This document shows positions 10,625 to 22,757 of a stretch of DNA of 64,000 bases, piece after piece. Below the pieces are notes generated by a model, which saw nothing but the letters and a program-made list of their open reading frames with translations, made no database searches and was not told the DNA's origin. Origin of the DNA: Laguncularia racemosa. Lineage: Eukaryota; Streptophyta; Magnoliopsida; Myrtales; Combretaceae. The stretch's first letter is position 1; every line of letters starts with the position of its first letter. The position numbers and the translations under genes were made by a program. The stretch lies in assembly GCA_037954665.1 (NCBI GenBank), contig JBBMOL010000022.1, forward strand, positions 7,378,001 to 7,442,000, in the 5' to 3' direction.

Positions 10625-12759
10625 ATATCTAACTCCTTAGCAAACCTTAGATCAAGTTCATGTTAAAATATGCTTTGAAAATTAGAAATCTAAAAAGGGA
10701 ATATTATAAAATGGAATTTTATAGTTTCTCGAATCTAAATGAAATGGCATTTCACATATTTGAAAATCTCTTGAAATAAAAATCATGGTAATATAAGGAA
10801 TGTAGAAAAATCAAGTAATGAACGAAGAAGTTATGACTATTTGAAAGTAAGCGTGCGAAATAACAAACGAATAGTGTCAACCATTGTATTGTGTTACAAT
10901 ACTTTACTGATTTGTCAACAAATGTTAGGTGATCTTGTATATACAAATTGATCTTTAGGATTCATCTACCGGTTTGCTTGTGAGTTTTGTCTATTCAAGT
11001 GAATACTTTTCTGACTTGACTATTTGTGATGCGAGTGGTCAATACTAGAAACCACTCATTTGTTAGCTACCCAAGGTTGTAAAATCACTTGTTATGACCA
11101 TTACTAGAGGATTCCAGAACTTGTTCTTGATCTTATGTTGTTGTGTTGTAGATTGTTAATGATTCATAAGTAATAAATTTGTTGAAACATATTAGTACTA
11201 CTAGTATATGAAGAGGGTTTTAGACATGAATTTATTATGTTTGATTAATGCTCAAATTATGACTATGTTTTGAATACCTATGATTATTTGGAGGTTAAAT
11301 GCGAAGCTTTGTTTAATGAATTATGTTGGCATAAATGATTTATTCAAGATTTTAGTTTTTTTTAATATATATATTTGGCATTTAGCATGAACATAAATGA
11401 TCTTTGGTTATAAACTATGTGTAGTATAGATCGGCTTAATGACATTTAACAAATTTTTGTAATAAAATGAAACTTAAATGAAGTAAGTCATTTTCCTTGC
11501 CTAGTAAGTTTGTAGTACAATTTCTAAATGACCTCAATGAATTTGTGGTATAGTTGACAAACTAGCCCGATATTAGTGGCTTATGGGGATCTAGTCGCCT
11601 TGTTTGTTTATAGTAGGTGAAGCACAGTGAAATATCTCTAACATGAATGTGAAAGTGTGTAATTGCAATAACTTGATAAGTTATATTTAAGTTTATGACA
11701 AGAGTGTAAGGGCAAGAATTCTACCAAGTGCCAAGCCAATTTATTATTAGTTTTTTTAGATGTCGATTGGAAAGCTCTAGTGTGAGAGTTGATCGTGAAT
11801 CACATTTACACTTTGAGTTCTTTTGAATCCATGTGCTTTACATGAGAAATGTTTTCTTGAATTGTAATTGCCATTTCATCTATTGTTTCTTATGTTTTCT
11901 TGTACTCACTATGCTTCTTAAGAAGCTAAGGGGTTAGTATTTTACTAACCTTAAGTGTAGGCGCAAGAGGTTTTAGGTATCGGTATAGCTTTAGGGGATC
12001 TTTTGAGCACACTATCTTGTTAAGAAGAGATCCTAAGCTTTTGATGATGTTTTAGTAAATAGATCACCATGTTAACATTGTAGATAAATTTGATGATCCT
12101 ATGTAAATTTAAAGATAATTATAAGGTCATAGTTATGGTTTATAAGTCATAATACAAGTGGTGCATATAGTTGGGAAATTTAGAGTATCAAGTAGGCTAG
12201 GTACTTAACCATCTTGATTTTCATAAGTGCCATTAGTATGTGATATAACAAGTGCTGATTTTCCAAATAAGTGTGAAAATATTAAAACTGATACCATTGG
12301 TTGATTGTGTTAAATGTAAGCCTTCATATCCTTATAGGTTTTAGCCAAGATATGAGTAAGCTTATATGATCATATTCCTTTTCATGTTTTCATAGTAAAA
12401 CAACAAGAAACTTACTTTAGATGTAATATATTACATTGTTTAGAATAATACATGCATTAACACTAAACTTTTACATCTATATAATCAAAATAGCCCGATC
12501 ACAATGGTCCTATTTCACAAGAAGGAACTTTATACTAGTTTACAACATTCTAGAATGGTAAGCATAAGAGGTACTAAGAAAATGATGATTTTTCCCTACT
12601 CATGAAGACAAGCTTGTATTGATGTAGCTCCTTCTTCTCTCTACACCCCCATCCTACCTACCCCTCACTTGCCTTGACTTCCTTTGCTTGGCATTGAAAT
12701 GGAAGTGTAGGTTAGCCCTTAGCTTACGACATCTCAAATGGATGAAAAATGAGTGAGGG
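10625..12759 (+). other. Unassigned AT-rich DNA, probably an old gypsy LTR
   Basis: No coding region can be supported here. Some phrases look like a decayed Tekay-type LTR: AAGAAGTTATGACTATTTGAAAG near 10825 and TACTCACTATGCTTCTTAAG near 11905, resembling the region of such LTRs before the R segment. I cannot define ends or target duplications, so it is left unassigned. Confidence 0.35.
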
Positions 12760-13636
12760 TGATGTGCTTAAAAATCCAAGCACATGTACACCAATACAAA
12801 TGTGTGAATAACCAAATTCCTCAATCAAAATGGTGTGTCAAAATCACTTTAAATTGGAATCCAATTCATGAGTTTGTACACTAAATTGATATGTGGAACA
12901 AACAATTGTATCAACCAATAGAAAACAATGGAAAAGAATTAGAATTCAATCTCAAATTGACTTGATTCAAATCTGAAAGTAAGAACCCTAATTCACGTGT
13001 ATATGGATAAGTAACTAATAAATTGCACCTAGATATTACTCACTAAATACAATTTGTAAATCAACAAGAGATAATTGATATTACTCACAATCACTCTAGT
13101 TGGTTCTCACCACAATTTCACAAATGAAATTGATAAGAGATCAATTGCAATGGAAAGAAACCCCTCACGGCAACAAATGTATTTTTTTTATCAAAATATT
13201 AAAAAACTCTTCAAAAACCCTAGTTAGCAAGTATGAAACAATATGAAAATTACAAATAAGCCATTTAGGTGGTCAATTCCAAGAAAAGAAATTAAAATTT
13301 CTAAATGAAATGGCCGGTTCTCAAAAAAAAGAAATAAAAGTACATCTTCAAGTGGTCGGTTCTTCAATTCAAGTGAACAATTTGTTGGACCAATTCATCT
13401 TTGGTTTATGTCGGTCCATGAATAATCCATAAGCTGAGCTTCAGCGAGTTTATCCATCGCCCTGTAAAAACCCACAAGTATACCTGCTAGAATACACAAT
13501 AAATAAGTAATAGAAAAGAAGTTAGTATACAAATAGTTTCAGGTTAGTTTGTTAAAAGATGACACTTGTTACAAAAATTTGTAACCCTTTGGCTCTTACT
13601 CTAGTGATAGGTCCTATAGGATTTTGATTCCTATCA
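12760..13636 (-). mobile_element. Diverged solo LTR of the CRM-like family
   Basis: The plus strand starts TGATGTGCTTAAAAATCC and ends GATTCCTATCA. It aligns with the LTRs at 31793-32828, 35719-36739 and 38778-39812 but is shorter (877 bp) and well diverged. Flanks GAGGG (12755-12759) and GAGAG (13637-13641) match at four of five positions. Orientation is minus because the complete family member at 35719-39812 reads on the minus strand. No internal region follows, so it is a solo LTR and the oldest copy of the family in the window. Confidence 0.75.
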
Positions 13637-14989
13637 GAGAGGTTGGAATGGTTTTTATTAGATTAGCATAGGGAATATTTCATTTTTCTTTTGTTAAGCT
13701 TATAATAGACAATGTATAGGGTAAAGGGTGAAAGATGAGGTGGAAGGTGGCGCTGGAGCAAGGGTAGCTAGCGGTGGTCTTTTTGTTGGTGGTGGTGAGT
13801 GAAGTATGAGATGTTTCAAGCTTGAAATAAAAATAAAAAGGAAGGAAAAATGAAAGTGAAGAGGGAGGGAGAGATATCTGGTGTGAGTTTATGTATGTTG
13901 TGTTTATTGGTTTAAATTAGTTAACTTGATACATTTCCATTGTACATTAGATATTAAGGTTGGTCAATTTTTAATTTGGTCTAGTGGCTTTTAGTATGGT
14001 ACTAGGTTTAATCAATTACTAAATTAGGAAATCTCCTATCTAAAGCTTAACAGGTGGCTATTTAGCCGACCTTAGCCTATAGCCCCATTCTCCTTATTTT
14101 AAAGGCCTTTAGATTAAATTTAAGTGTCAAATGGCGGTTGATTTAGGGGTAGCCTAAGCTTCGCATACCTTCCCATTCTTTTATCCATTAAATGATTCAA
14201 TTGATTTAATAAGTAGTTTTATTAAGGTTAATTAGGACATGCTTTAATTAGCTTAAGTAATTGGTGATTGAAAATCATGATATGTTAGCTAATTCATACC
14301 CTAGTTGATACCATAAGTATGTAGTCTAAATGTTGAATTTTTTGTAACTTGTATCAATTAACAGTGTTCGATAATTAATGTTAACTATCAATATTTTAAT
14401 TGTGTGACTTAAGATGTTTTTAAGGAATTTTTGTCATTAGGGTTTGACTTTAAGGCTTTGAATATTCATTTTAGGGTTTATGAATTGAATTAGGGTCTTG
14501 ATTGGTTATTTTGGGGTTCATCTGAGATTTAGGGATTCAATTTAGGTTTTAGGTTTTTCAATTTGAACTAGGTTTTGGTTTATCACATTAAGGTTTCCCA
14601 CTCCATTTAGGGTTGGGAAACATTAATTTAAGGCTTACAAATCGATTGGGATTTAGATTCCCCCTTTGTGGTTTAGGGTACCAATTAGGGTTTCATAGGG
14701 CATATTGAGGTTGTTAGGCCTAGTTCTTAAGTTTTTTAGTCTTACTTTACCTCAATACTAAAAAAATTCTAACTAAGACTTGAACCGTGTTGATAGGGCT
14801 GTTTGAGCATGGACCCCCAAAGCCCATTCTAACTTGCTTGGGCCCTATCTAAACTCTTTGTGCCACAATCGACCTCTAGTAGATTGTCATAGTACTAAGA
14901 GCATCAAAACCAACCAGCAAGCCCTAAGCTTTAGCTCAGATTGATTGTGTACATCTCAAAACTAGATAAAGAAGGAAGCCTCTAAACAT

Positions 14990-15290
14990 ATGAGAAAAGA
15001 AGTCAATCAAAGAAATGCCCTCCACAATATCTGGAATAAATGGCAGACATGAATGCACTTGTTAAATGAAGCCCAATCCCATCCCTTATAAATAGGGGAT
15101 GAAACTACTTGGTGAAGGATTCCATTCTCTTAACTCCTACATAAATTATCACTCTCAAAGCCCATGTGCTAATTTACATATTAGAGTGACCACACTGGAG
15201 TAACCTTTGGCACCCCCTATAAGCTATTTCCTATCCTTTTGGAGGCGACTCAACCACCATAAGAATTTATAGCACAATAGACCAATATTG
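14990..15290 (+). repeat. Possible Tat-type LTR fragment
   Basis: CCCTTATAAATAGGGGATGAAAC is followed by ACTCTCAAAG, TAGAGTGACCACACTGGAGTAACC and then a C-rich run. This order (TATA box, short leader, GAGTG...GGAGT phrase, C-run) is typical of Tat-group gypsy LTRs. The ends are not defined. Confidence 0.3.
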
Positions 15291-17709
15291 AATATTTACG
15301 AGATCTACATACAATTATAAGTGGTATAGAAAACATTTTATCAATATGTACTTGAATATTTTTATTATATATCAATTCAAAGATGATTATATATACATAT
15401 ATCTTTATATATATTCATTATTATATACTTCTAATCGTTGAATAGTTATATAAATAACAAATACCAGTACATGATCACTAAAAAGCATATTATAAGTACT
15501 TTCTCTTTTTATTACTAAATATCATATCCATTTTTGTTATTGATTTGTAATTATTTGTATAGTGTAGAATCAATAAAGTCATTATACCTAATATATATCT
15601 ATTAAGTTTAGGCTTGCATAGTTTATTTTTAATATTTCAAAAAACTTTTGTATGCTTTTCTTAAGATTAGTTTCTTAAAGTATCCTAAATATCTATCATT
15701 AATCATTTCAAAGCTATTAAGAAATTAAATTCATAAAAATGTAATCCTCACGATCTTGGCCTAAAAGTACTTAAAATCTTGCTTATTTCCAATATTTTTA
15801 AAATAGCTTATCAAAATTTTCAAAATATTAAATTCAATGTAAGAGAAAATAGTTTTCTTGATATTACCGATTGATGTCCTTTTCATATTCATAATTTGTT
15901 ATATAGTACACTCACAATAAGAGAAAATAAATTATTTGAAAAAAAAATTATGAACTTCTATAATCTTATAACATCTAATACTAGAAACATGACTCATTCC
16001 TAATAAATTTGAAAAATATTTTGTCAATGGTTATAGCTTCCTCGTAGACCATGCTTAGTGGAGCCTTGTTGTCCCATTTTCCGAAGTAGTCCTTCACCAT
16101 TGGCTACTGATCCTTAAAATGTTATGGTCCTTCTTAGAAATTTGAAAAAGCTACTTAATCTTTTACGTTACTTTTTGTGTCAAATTTTGGATAGTGGAGA
16201 GGTGCTTAAACAAAAGAAGTCCTTAAAATGCTAATGTAGTAATTTAGGGATTCTATTAAGATTCTTAAGATTAAAGATGATCATATAATCTTCTCTAAGA
16301 TCAAATTTCATGCTCTTTCATCATCTTCATGAACTTAACCACTTAGCCACTAACACTTGCTATAAACCTTGCAACTAAGTAGCATAGACCATGTTGGATT
16401 CGTAATATAATATAGATTGCTAGAGAAAAAGAAAAATAGCTACTAAAACACCTAACTAAGTAGAAATAATAACTCCACTATATAAATTCAATTCCTGAAA
16501 ATACAGAAGAATAGATGTTATAGAAAAAAGATGATACAAAATACTTAAAATTTCTTTATATTATTTATAGGAGAGGACACATTCGATAAAAAAAAAAAAG
16601 CCAAGTTGTAAAATGCTATAGATCATGAAAATGATTTCTTTAATGACATGGAACATAGATTAATCATCTAATAAAGTCGAACTAGATAAGGAAAATATTC
16701 AAAAAGGTAAAGGAGCTAAGTCCTTCAATCCTTCAAGTTCCTTAGTTTTATTGCTTAAACACATCCAATCTACTTGTGTATTTCTTTATGAAGAATCTCA
16801 TGGACTATTTAGCTTCCACATGTTATTTTTTACATGGTAGATTACACTTTACATAGCTGTGTTTTCACTTTTCTCTTTACATATTTGTATCTTTGATTCT
16901 TACACTTTGTGTAATTATGTTTTTTTAACTTCATTAAAATATTAGTGAAAGGAGCTTTTGAATGATCAATAATAATTGATTTATAAAATAATATTACTAA
17001 ATATATTTAATAAAATAATTAGAAATAATTAAAAAAATAAATGCAAAAAGAAAAAGAAAAAGAAAGGAACCCCTAAATTAGCTTAGCTAACCACAATAAA
17101 AACAAAGGATCATTGGCCACCACATAGGGGGACTTGCACTACCATCTATAGGCAGTAGCTAGCCACTCCCTAGCCTTATGGTATGATTGGTTACCAATGT
17201 ATTAGCATGGTAGGTCACATGAATAGTTATCGCCCTAAAATGCTATAACTCCCCACATATAGGTAAGGGACGATCCATCCCCTACCTTGGGTATGGTCTA
17301 TCATTAATGTTCAGTGTAATAGGTTATGTGACACTTTCATCCCTCCATCGGGTTCATGCAGCCCCTTTAAAGGTGGTGGATAGTTACTTACCAACACAAA
17401 AATTGGAAAAGAAAAAAGAGAAAAATTAGTTGAAAACCTGTTGGTTCATAATAGTGCCACATTACTCAACTTCAACCTATCAGGTTTCCCTTAACTTTTT
17501 CTTCTTCCTTTTTTATTTTGTGCTAATGGGTGGCTACATACCTCCCATAGGAGGTTGCATGCATGTGCTAGTTGACCCTTATTTTGTATTGCAAACTAAT
17601 TGATTTCTTGTATTTAAAACAAAATCAATTTACATACATTGAAAATATAAAAATTCTTTCTTTGGACAAGTATACTTGAAATATTTCTAAGGAAAATCAT
17701 TTTAACTAT

Positions 17710-17792
17710 TGCCAAGATACTTGTAGCCCAGTGGCACAACCGCTAATCTTTTAATGTCCCCTCTTGTATTATAATCATTGAGAAAAAAAAAT
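17710..17792 (+). mobile_element. SINE-like fragment, first copy
   Basis: TAGCCCAGTGGCA (17724-17736) resembles a tRNA-type A box. It is followed by CTAATCTTTTAATGTCCC and an A-rich tail after AATCATTGAG. The B-box part seems deleted. It shares order and words with the copy 400 bp downstream. Confidence 0.4.
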
Positions 17793-18113
17793 CATCTTAA
17801 CTAATATTATTGAAAAATTAATACTGGAAAAAAAATTAAATTTCATAAATTAGATCTTTAATTTTCTCCATTAATAGCACTTACCGAAGGAAAATCAATT
17901 AATGAAAAAGGTAACATGATAAGATACATATCTTGACAAGTCTCTATTGAATTCTTACATCAAATACAAATTGTTTTCCCAGCTTTTGATGCAGTTCATG
18001 TTGCTTTTTTATATCTAATTTTTTAAGAATTATATTAAATGGAGCACTTAATCTTCTTAATAGTCTTAGTAAAGTCTTAGTCATCCGTAAAAGCACGAAA
18101 TAAATTTTCATTG

Positions 18114-18220
18114 ACAAGGACTTTCTAGCCTAGTAGTATAGGTACTAATCTTTCATTGGGAAAAAATAGGTTAGAATTACCCATCTCCTATAGTAATCAT
18201 GAAAAAAAAAGAAAAAAAAA
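18114..18220 (+). mobile_element. SINE-like element, second copy
   Basis: TAGCCTAGTAGTATAGG (18126 onward) resembles an A box and GGTTAGAATTACC (18169-18181) a B box (consensus GGTTCGANTCC). After TAGTAATCATG comes a tail of A runs broken by a single G (18201-18220). The layout is that of a plant tRNA-derived SINE of about 105 bp. No target duplication could be fixed. Confidence 0.5.
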
Positions 18221-18378
18221 GCTTTTCATATAATTTTTCTATGCTCATTGCTTACTATAAAAATGATATTCTTAAGCATTAACTATAGTGTAAAGCATGT
18301 GTAGTAAAAGTGAATGCATTCTCATTTAGCTTGATTATCCTTTCAAATCAAACTAAATCATAAATTAATGGTTAGAAA

Positions 18379-18992
18379 ATGGTTGGTGCCACCTTCAAAC
18401 CTAAAGTTATATCAAATGCAGTTAGGATAGCTCTAAGACTACAGTATTTACATCACATTTATAACATTAGGATTTTACACTTTGACATAAAACCTCATAA
18501 TATCGTATTGGATGAAGAATTTCATCCCAAAATTTTAGACTTTAAACTAGCCAAGCTATGCCTAAAAAAGGAAAGCATTGTCTCAATGATGATTGCTAGA
18601 GGCACAATAGGCCAAATTGCACTGGAAGTATTTAATAGAATCTTTAGAGGAGTCTCACCTAAATTTGATGTTTATAGTTATGGAATGATGGTATTAGAAA
18701 TGATTGAAGTAAGAAAACAAATGTTGAGGAAGACAATTGTAGTAGCCAATTATATTTTCTAGATTAGATCTATGAAAACTTGGAGTTAGGACAAAACTTA
18801 GAACTTTGTTGCACCTTAACATCGAAAGAAAGTAAAACTTTCAAAAAAATGATGTTGGTTTGTTTGTGGTGCATACAAATAAAACCATCTGAAAGGCCAA
18901 CAATGAGTAGAGTGATTGAGATGTTGGAAGGAAGTCTTGAAGCTTTACAAACCACTCAAACCCTTTTTTACTTCCCTAACAAGAGTGTTTGA
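18379..18992 (+). pseudogene. LRK10L/PR5K-type receptor kinase fragment
   Basis: The reading from 18379 gives the catalytic lobe of a plant receptor-like kinase: LQYLHH, HFDIKPHNIVLD at residues 34-45 (catalytic loop, with HFD as usual in the LRK10-like group), DFK at 54-56 where DFG is required, ARGTIGQIALEVF with ALE in place of APE, and SYGMMVLEM. A frameshift near 18750 and a TAG replacing Trp separate it from the last part (18780-18992), which reads LELGQNLE, LVCLWCIQIKPSERPTMSRVIEMLEG and ends at TGA. The N-lobe, membrane segment and extracellular domain are missing upstream. Intact relatives are plasma-membrane kinases often linked to defence; this one cannot bind Mg-ATP normally. The Tekay-like element inserted 72 bp beyond its stop. 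Confidence 0.88.
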
Positions 18993-19064
18993 AGATTTAT
19001 AATGTACTTCAACTATTTCGATAAAACAATGAAGATTTACATTGGAAGTGATCAATTTTACTTC

Positions 19065-21013
19065 TGTAATACATGATATATATATATATATATATACACA
19101 AATAAATAAATAATATAAGGTCTAGGGCAATCGCGCAATTATGAATAAAAGATGCGGGCAGTTTTGTCTTTTCCAATGACACTATATATAGATGCTAAAT
19201 TGACCTAGGGTTCTCCTCTTTTGCAAATCCGAAAATCCTAGCCACCTCGAGAGATCAAGTGACACAAAGAGAGAGACAGAAAGAGAGAAAGCTTGTCCAG
19301 GAAGACCTAACAAAATTCGTAGGGGTAGTGCAGTGAAGCAAACAAGAACATAAAGAAAAGGGAATTCTCATATCAAGGAGTCAATACATGGGAAATTTGA
19401 TGTAAGTATTTTAACTTCCATTAATTGAGGAGTATTTACATATTTTTAAGATTCAATGGAGTTTAGGGATAAAAAGGAATGAAATTAGGGGAAGTCGAAG
19501 TTAAATATTAAGGTTTGTAGGATTGGCCGAGATATACATAACCTTTCGATACAGTCATGTTACAACCATGTTGAATGTAATAGTATATCGAAAGATACAC
19601 AGTCCCCATCAGGGTTGTGTTACGATCGTGTTGAATTTAAAAATATACCAATAGATATACGACCATTTAACACAGTCGTGTTACCTCCGTGTTAAAATGA
19701 GAAGAACATTACCTATTAACACAGCTGTGTTTTGACCGTGTTGACTTAAGGGAATCACGACCTCTCAATAAGACCATGTTCGAACCGTGTTGAAGCCAAA
19801 TCTCACTGAGAGATACACAATCCTTAACATGGTCGTATACTAGCCCGTGTTGAACAACATGACCACCAACATGGCTGTGCTAAGTGATGAACATTATTAT
19901 TATATATGAAATTATCTTCTTAATTAACTAAGTTCCACATAACCAAAACAAACTAACCTTAGATGACTTAATTGAAAAAGAGGAATTAGGAGAGTTATAT
20001 TATATGGGATTAGTACTAAGATTAATGTGTTGATTATACAAGTATCGACTTAACTTAAGTATAGGATAAGAAGTGCGTAAGGTTAGGATTCTAGTTACAT
20101 GTTTACTTTGTTTGTTATATGTGATTGTTAGGAAGCTATCTAATTAGTTGTGCATGAAATAATGAAATGCTGAGACATAATATGAATCATGTGGTATCAA
20201 GAAGTAATGCAATGTTATGTGAATGGAATGAGATATGTTGCTTATGCTTGGCTTGGCTTAGGGGCTCGCAATGGTAGAACCCTAGGGGGTACCCTAATGA
20301 TCGGTATGCCATGTTATCCCTAATGGAGCCGTATATCAAAATGATCTAAGGTAGATTAGGGTTAGATGGGGTCCGTAGTGGCAATTCTCATTAAGGTTAG
20401 ATGGGGCACACAGAGGCAGTTCCCACTAGGTTAAATGTTGTGTATACCAAGGTCATGAGCACCCTCATGTGTTATAATTCATTATTGGTGTTGATGTGTG
20501 AACTAAATTGTGAATGTGTTGTGGATAAATGTTGTATATATGCATGTGAGATTAATGTGGTTTATCATGTGCATGTGGGTGTGGTACTCACGTATTAAGC
20601 TTAGGCTTACCCCCTTTCCTTTTTTTTTTTTTTTAGCTGTTGGTGAAAATAATGAACAACTAGAATATGATGAAAACGGAAACTTGGTAGGACATTACAT
20701 GGATGAGATGAGAAGAGAACACTTTTACTATGTGGAGGAAGAGTGACAAGAATTTTGAATTATTGTAAATTGATGTTTTATTGTTAAATTGGAATTATGG
20801 AGATAGATTGTAGCTTGAGACTTTTTTATTATTAAATAATGAAATTTGGAATGACTCATCTGTAAGTCATTCATTTGATTATAGTTATAGTAGTATGATG
20901 AATAATGTATATGAGCAGATTTTGAAGTATGTTGAAGTTTTAGAGGCTTAGCATGTCGCTTGGTAGTAGTGACACGTGGCAAGCTATGGTGCTCTAGGTT
21001 CTGGAGTGTTATG
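19065..21013 (+). repeat. Tekay-like 5' LTR
   Basis: The LTR starts TGTAATACATG followed by a short (TA)n and ends GGAGTGTTATG, where relatives end in GTTACA. It is 1949 bp. TATATATA lies at 19183-19190 and CCAAT ten bases upstream. The AACACGG/CCGTGTT hairpin array spans about 19530-19880. ACACGTGGCA (20973-20982) is a G-box-like site near the end. The 3' LTR lacks about 285 bp present here (about 20590-20875). Confidence 0.88.
19183..19190 (+). promoter_or_regulatory. Tekay LTR TATA box
   Basis: TATATATA with CCAAT just upstream occurs about 120 bp into the LTR; the 3' LTR has the same pair at about 43497-43520. Confidence 0.4.
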
Positions 21014-21020
21014 GCTTAAG

Positions 21021-21032
21021 TAGTATCAAAGC
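21021..21032 (+). other. Tekay primer binding site
   Basis: TAGTATCAAAGC matches the initiator tRNA-Met complement TGGTATCAGAGC except for two G-to-A changes. It lies eight bases after the LTR end. Confidence 0.65.
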
Positions 21033-21490
21033 TTCAAGTTTATGATCCCTAATAGCATAGGTCGATGATCCCTAGAAGCTTAGGTTTTGATCAAAAGAAA
21101 AGAAGTAAGTAGTTTTAGACCACTAGGTTTTAATGCTCTTTAGAATTTAAGATGTGATTAAGTAGAGATTTAATTGGTGAATTCTAAAATTAAGTAATGA
21201 TCTAAAAAGGTGCAGAATTCAATTAATAGAAGTTAAGTTAAAATTTTTAGAAGACCAAGTAAATGATTTATAGATCTTTAAGAATGAAGAGAGTGGGTAA
21301 ATTAGGGAACAACTATTATGTTGTGTTAATCCTAATATTATATACGGATGTATTTTGTTAAATATTTCTATTTAATTTCATATAGGAATATACATATGTT
21401 TGAGCTTAAGTATACATAAATGTATATTGTCACTAACTTTCCTTATAAATTCTAATTCTATAATCATTCTACTATCTTAATTTACACAAA

Positions 21491-22741
21491 ATGCCTCCAA
21501 GAAGAAATATCAAGCGGGGTTCATCTAATGTTGGATAGGGTGGAGATGTCCTAAAGAATAGGAACCCTCAAAGGCCGCCTTAGCAGGAAACCCCGGAGTA
21601 AGCTAATGTCACCGCTACTCAACTGCTAGCGACTATAAATGATGTAGTGGGAATGTTAGCACAACAGCAACAGTAGGCTGTAAAACATGTCAGGCCTGTA
21701 GAGGAACCTTGTGGGCTAGATAAATTTGTAAGACTAGCTAAAGATTTCTACCCAAAGGTTGATGATCTAATAGAGGCTGAATATTGGATAACTAAGATTG
21801 AGAAGACCTTTGAAAACTTCATGGTCCCAAAAGATAGAAAAGTGAGGTATGTTGCCTTTTTGCTGAAGGGAGCAGCTGTAGATTGGTAAACTAGTATGTC
21901 TAGATTAACAGGAGCTCCTAACCAATGGCAAAGGTTTAAGGAACTCTTTTATGAGAAGTACTTCCCCAACAACATTAGGGACAAAATCGAGGCAAATTAT
22001 TATAACTGCCAGCAGGGTAGTAAATCTGTTGAGGCATATGAAGTGGAGCTAAACCACTTGAGCAAATTCTTGCTAAAGGTGATGAGAGGAGATGATGCCT
22101 CTCGAGCTAGAAGATTCTTGAGGGGATTAGAGCCTACTCTACAACATGAAGTGGGGGCTTTTCAATTGACTACTTATTTAGGAGTAATTGACAAAGCCAA
22201 ATACTTAGAGTGGAGCAAAAAGAGAATAGAGAGCAAGTATCCCATAGAACATGATTAGTTTTGGGAAAAAGGCCTGTTTCCAACATACCTTATATAGATA
22301 AAGGGAAGAGGCTAATGGTATATCCAACCAAACCTATGGCTTATGCACCTAGACCTCTTCAAACGAGGCCTAGACCTCTAGCATTGCCTCCCCCACCACA
22401 GGCAGGTCAAGCTGTGAGATGTCCTAGATGTTTAGGACCATGTGATCTACAACAATGTAATTGGCCATAAGGGACATGCTTCTCCTATAGCAAAACGAGA
22501 CATACTAGTAGGAACTGTACTAAAAGGACCTTTCCTCAGACTTTCTACTACACTTGTAAGTAGAGAAGACATAGATCATTTGAGTGTAATGCTCAACACA
22601 CTTAGGCAACTACAACTCTACAAGCCCTACAACCTATAAGGATTGCATCAGAGGACCACTAGGCAGAAATCAGAATGTGGGACTAAGAAAGAGGGCATTT
22701 GGTAGAGTGTTTGCGTTACAACAACAACAACAATAGGATAC
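21491..22741 (+). pseudogene. Tekay-like gag
   Basis: ATG at 21491 begins MPPRRNIKRGSSNVG in the frame that continues to 22258. The capsid domain is clear: KFVRLAKDFYPKVDD, YWITKIEKTFENF, LLKGAAVDW, FKELFYEKYFP, SVEAYEVELNHLSKF and RFLRGLEPTLQHEV. Five in-frame stops interrupt this frame, mostly at Gln or Trp positions, before a frameshift near 22258. The Pro-rich C-terminal part (22261-22470) is followed by a zinc knuckle read as CFSY...RHTSRNC, in which the second Cys is Tyr. The protein would form the capsid and bind RNA; this copy is inactive. Confidence 0.8.
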
Positions 22742-22757
22742 CCATGATTAAGATACC

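Larger units (their letters stand above)
13637..18378 (+). other. AT-rich host or ancient repeat DNA without genes
   Basis: I find no supportable ORF in 4.7 kb. Contents: scattered TTTAGGG-like words at 14430-14710; a possible old LTR fragment around 14800-15290 with TATAAATAGGGG near 15090; (TA)-rich sequence at 15370-15450; and two SINE-like pieces near 17710 and 18120. The stretch 16020-16420 has more even base composition and might be an old coding fragment on the minus strand, but no motif is recognisable. Confidence 0.4.

Noticed and set aside
16020..16420. Possible gag fragment of a Copia element on the minus strand
   Set aside because: The composition looks more coding-like than its surroundings, but no conserved gag or pol motif could be read in any frame.
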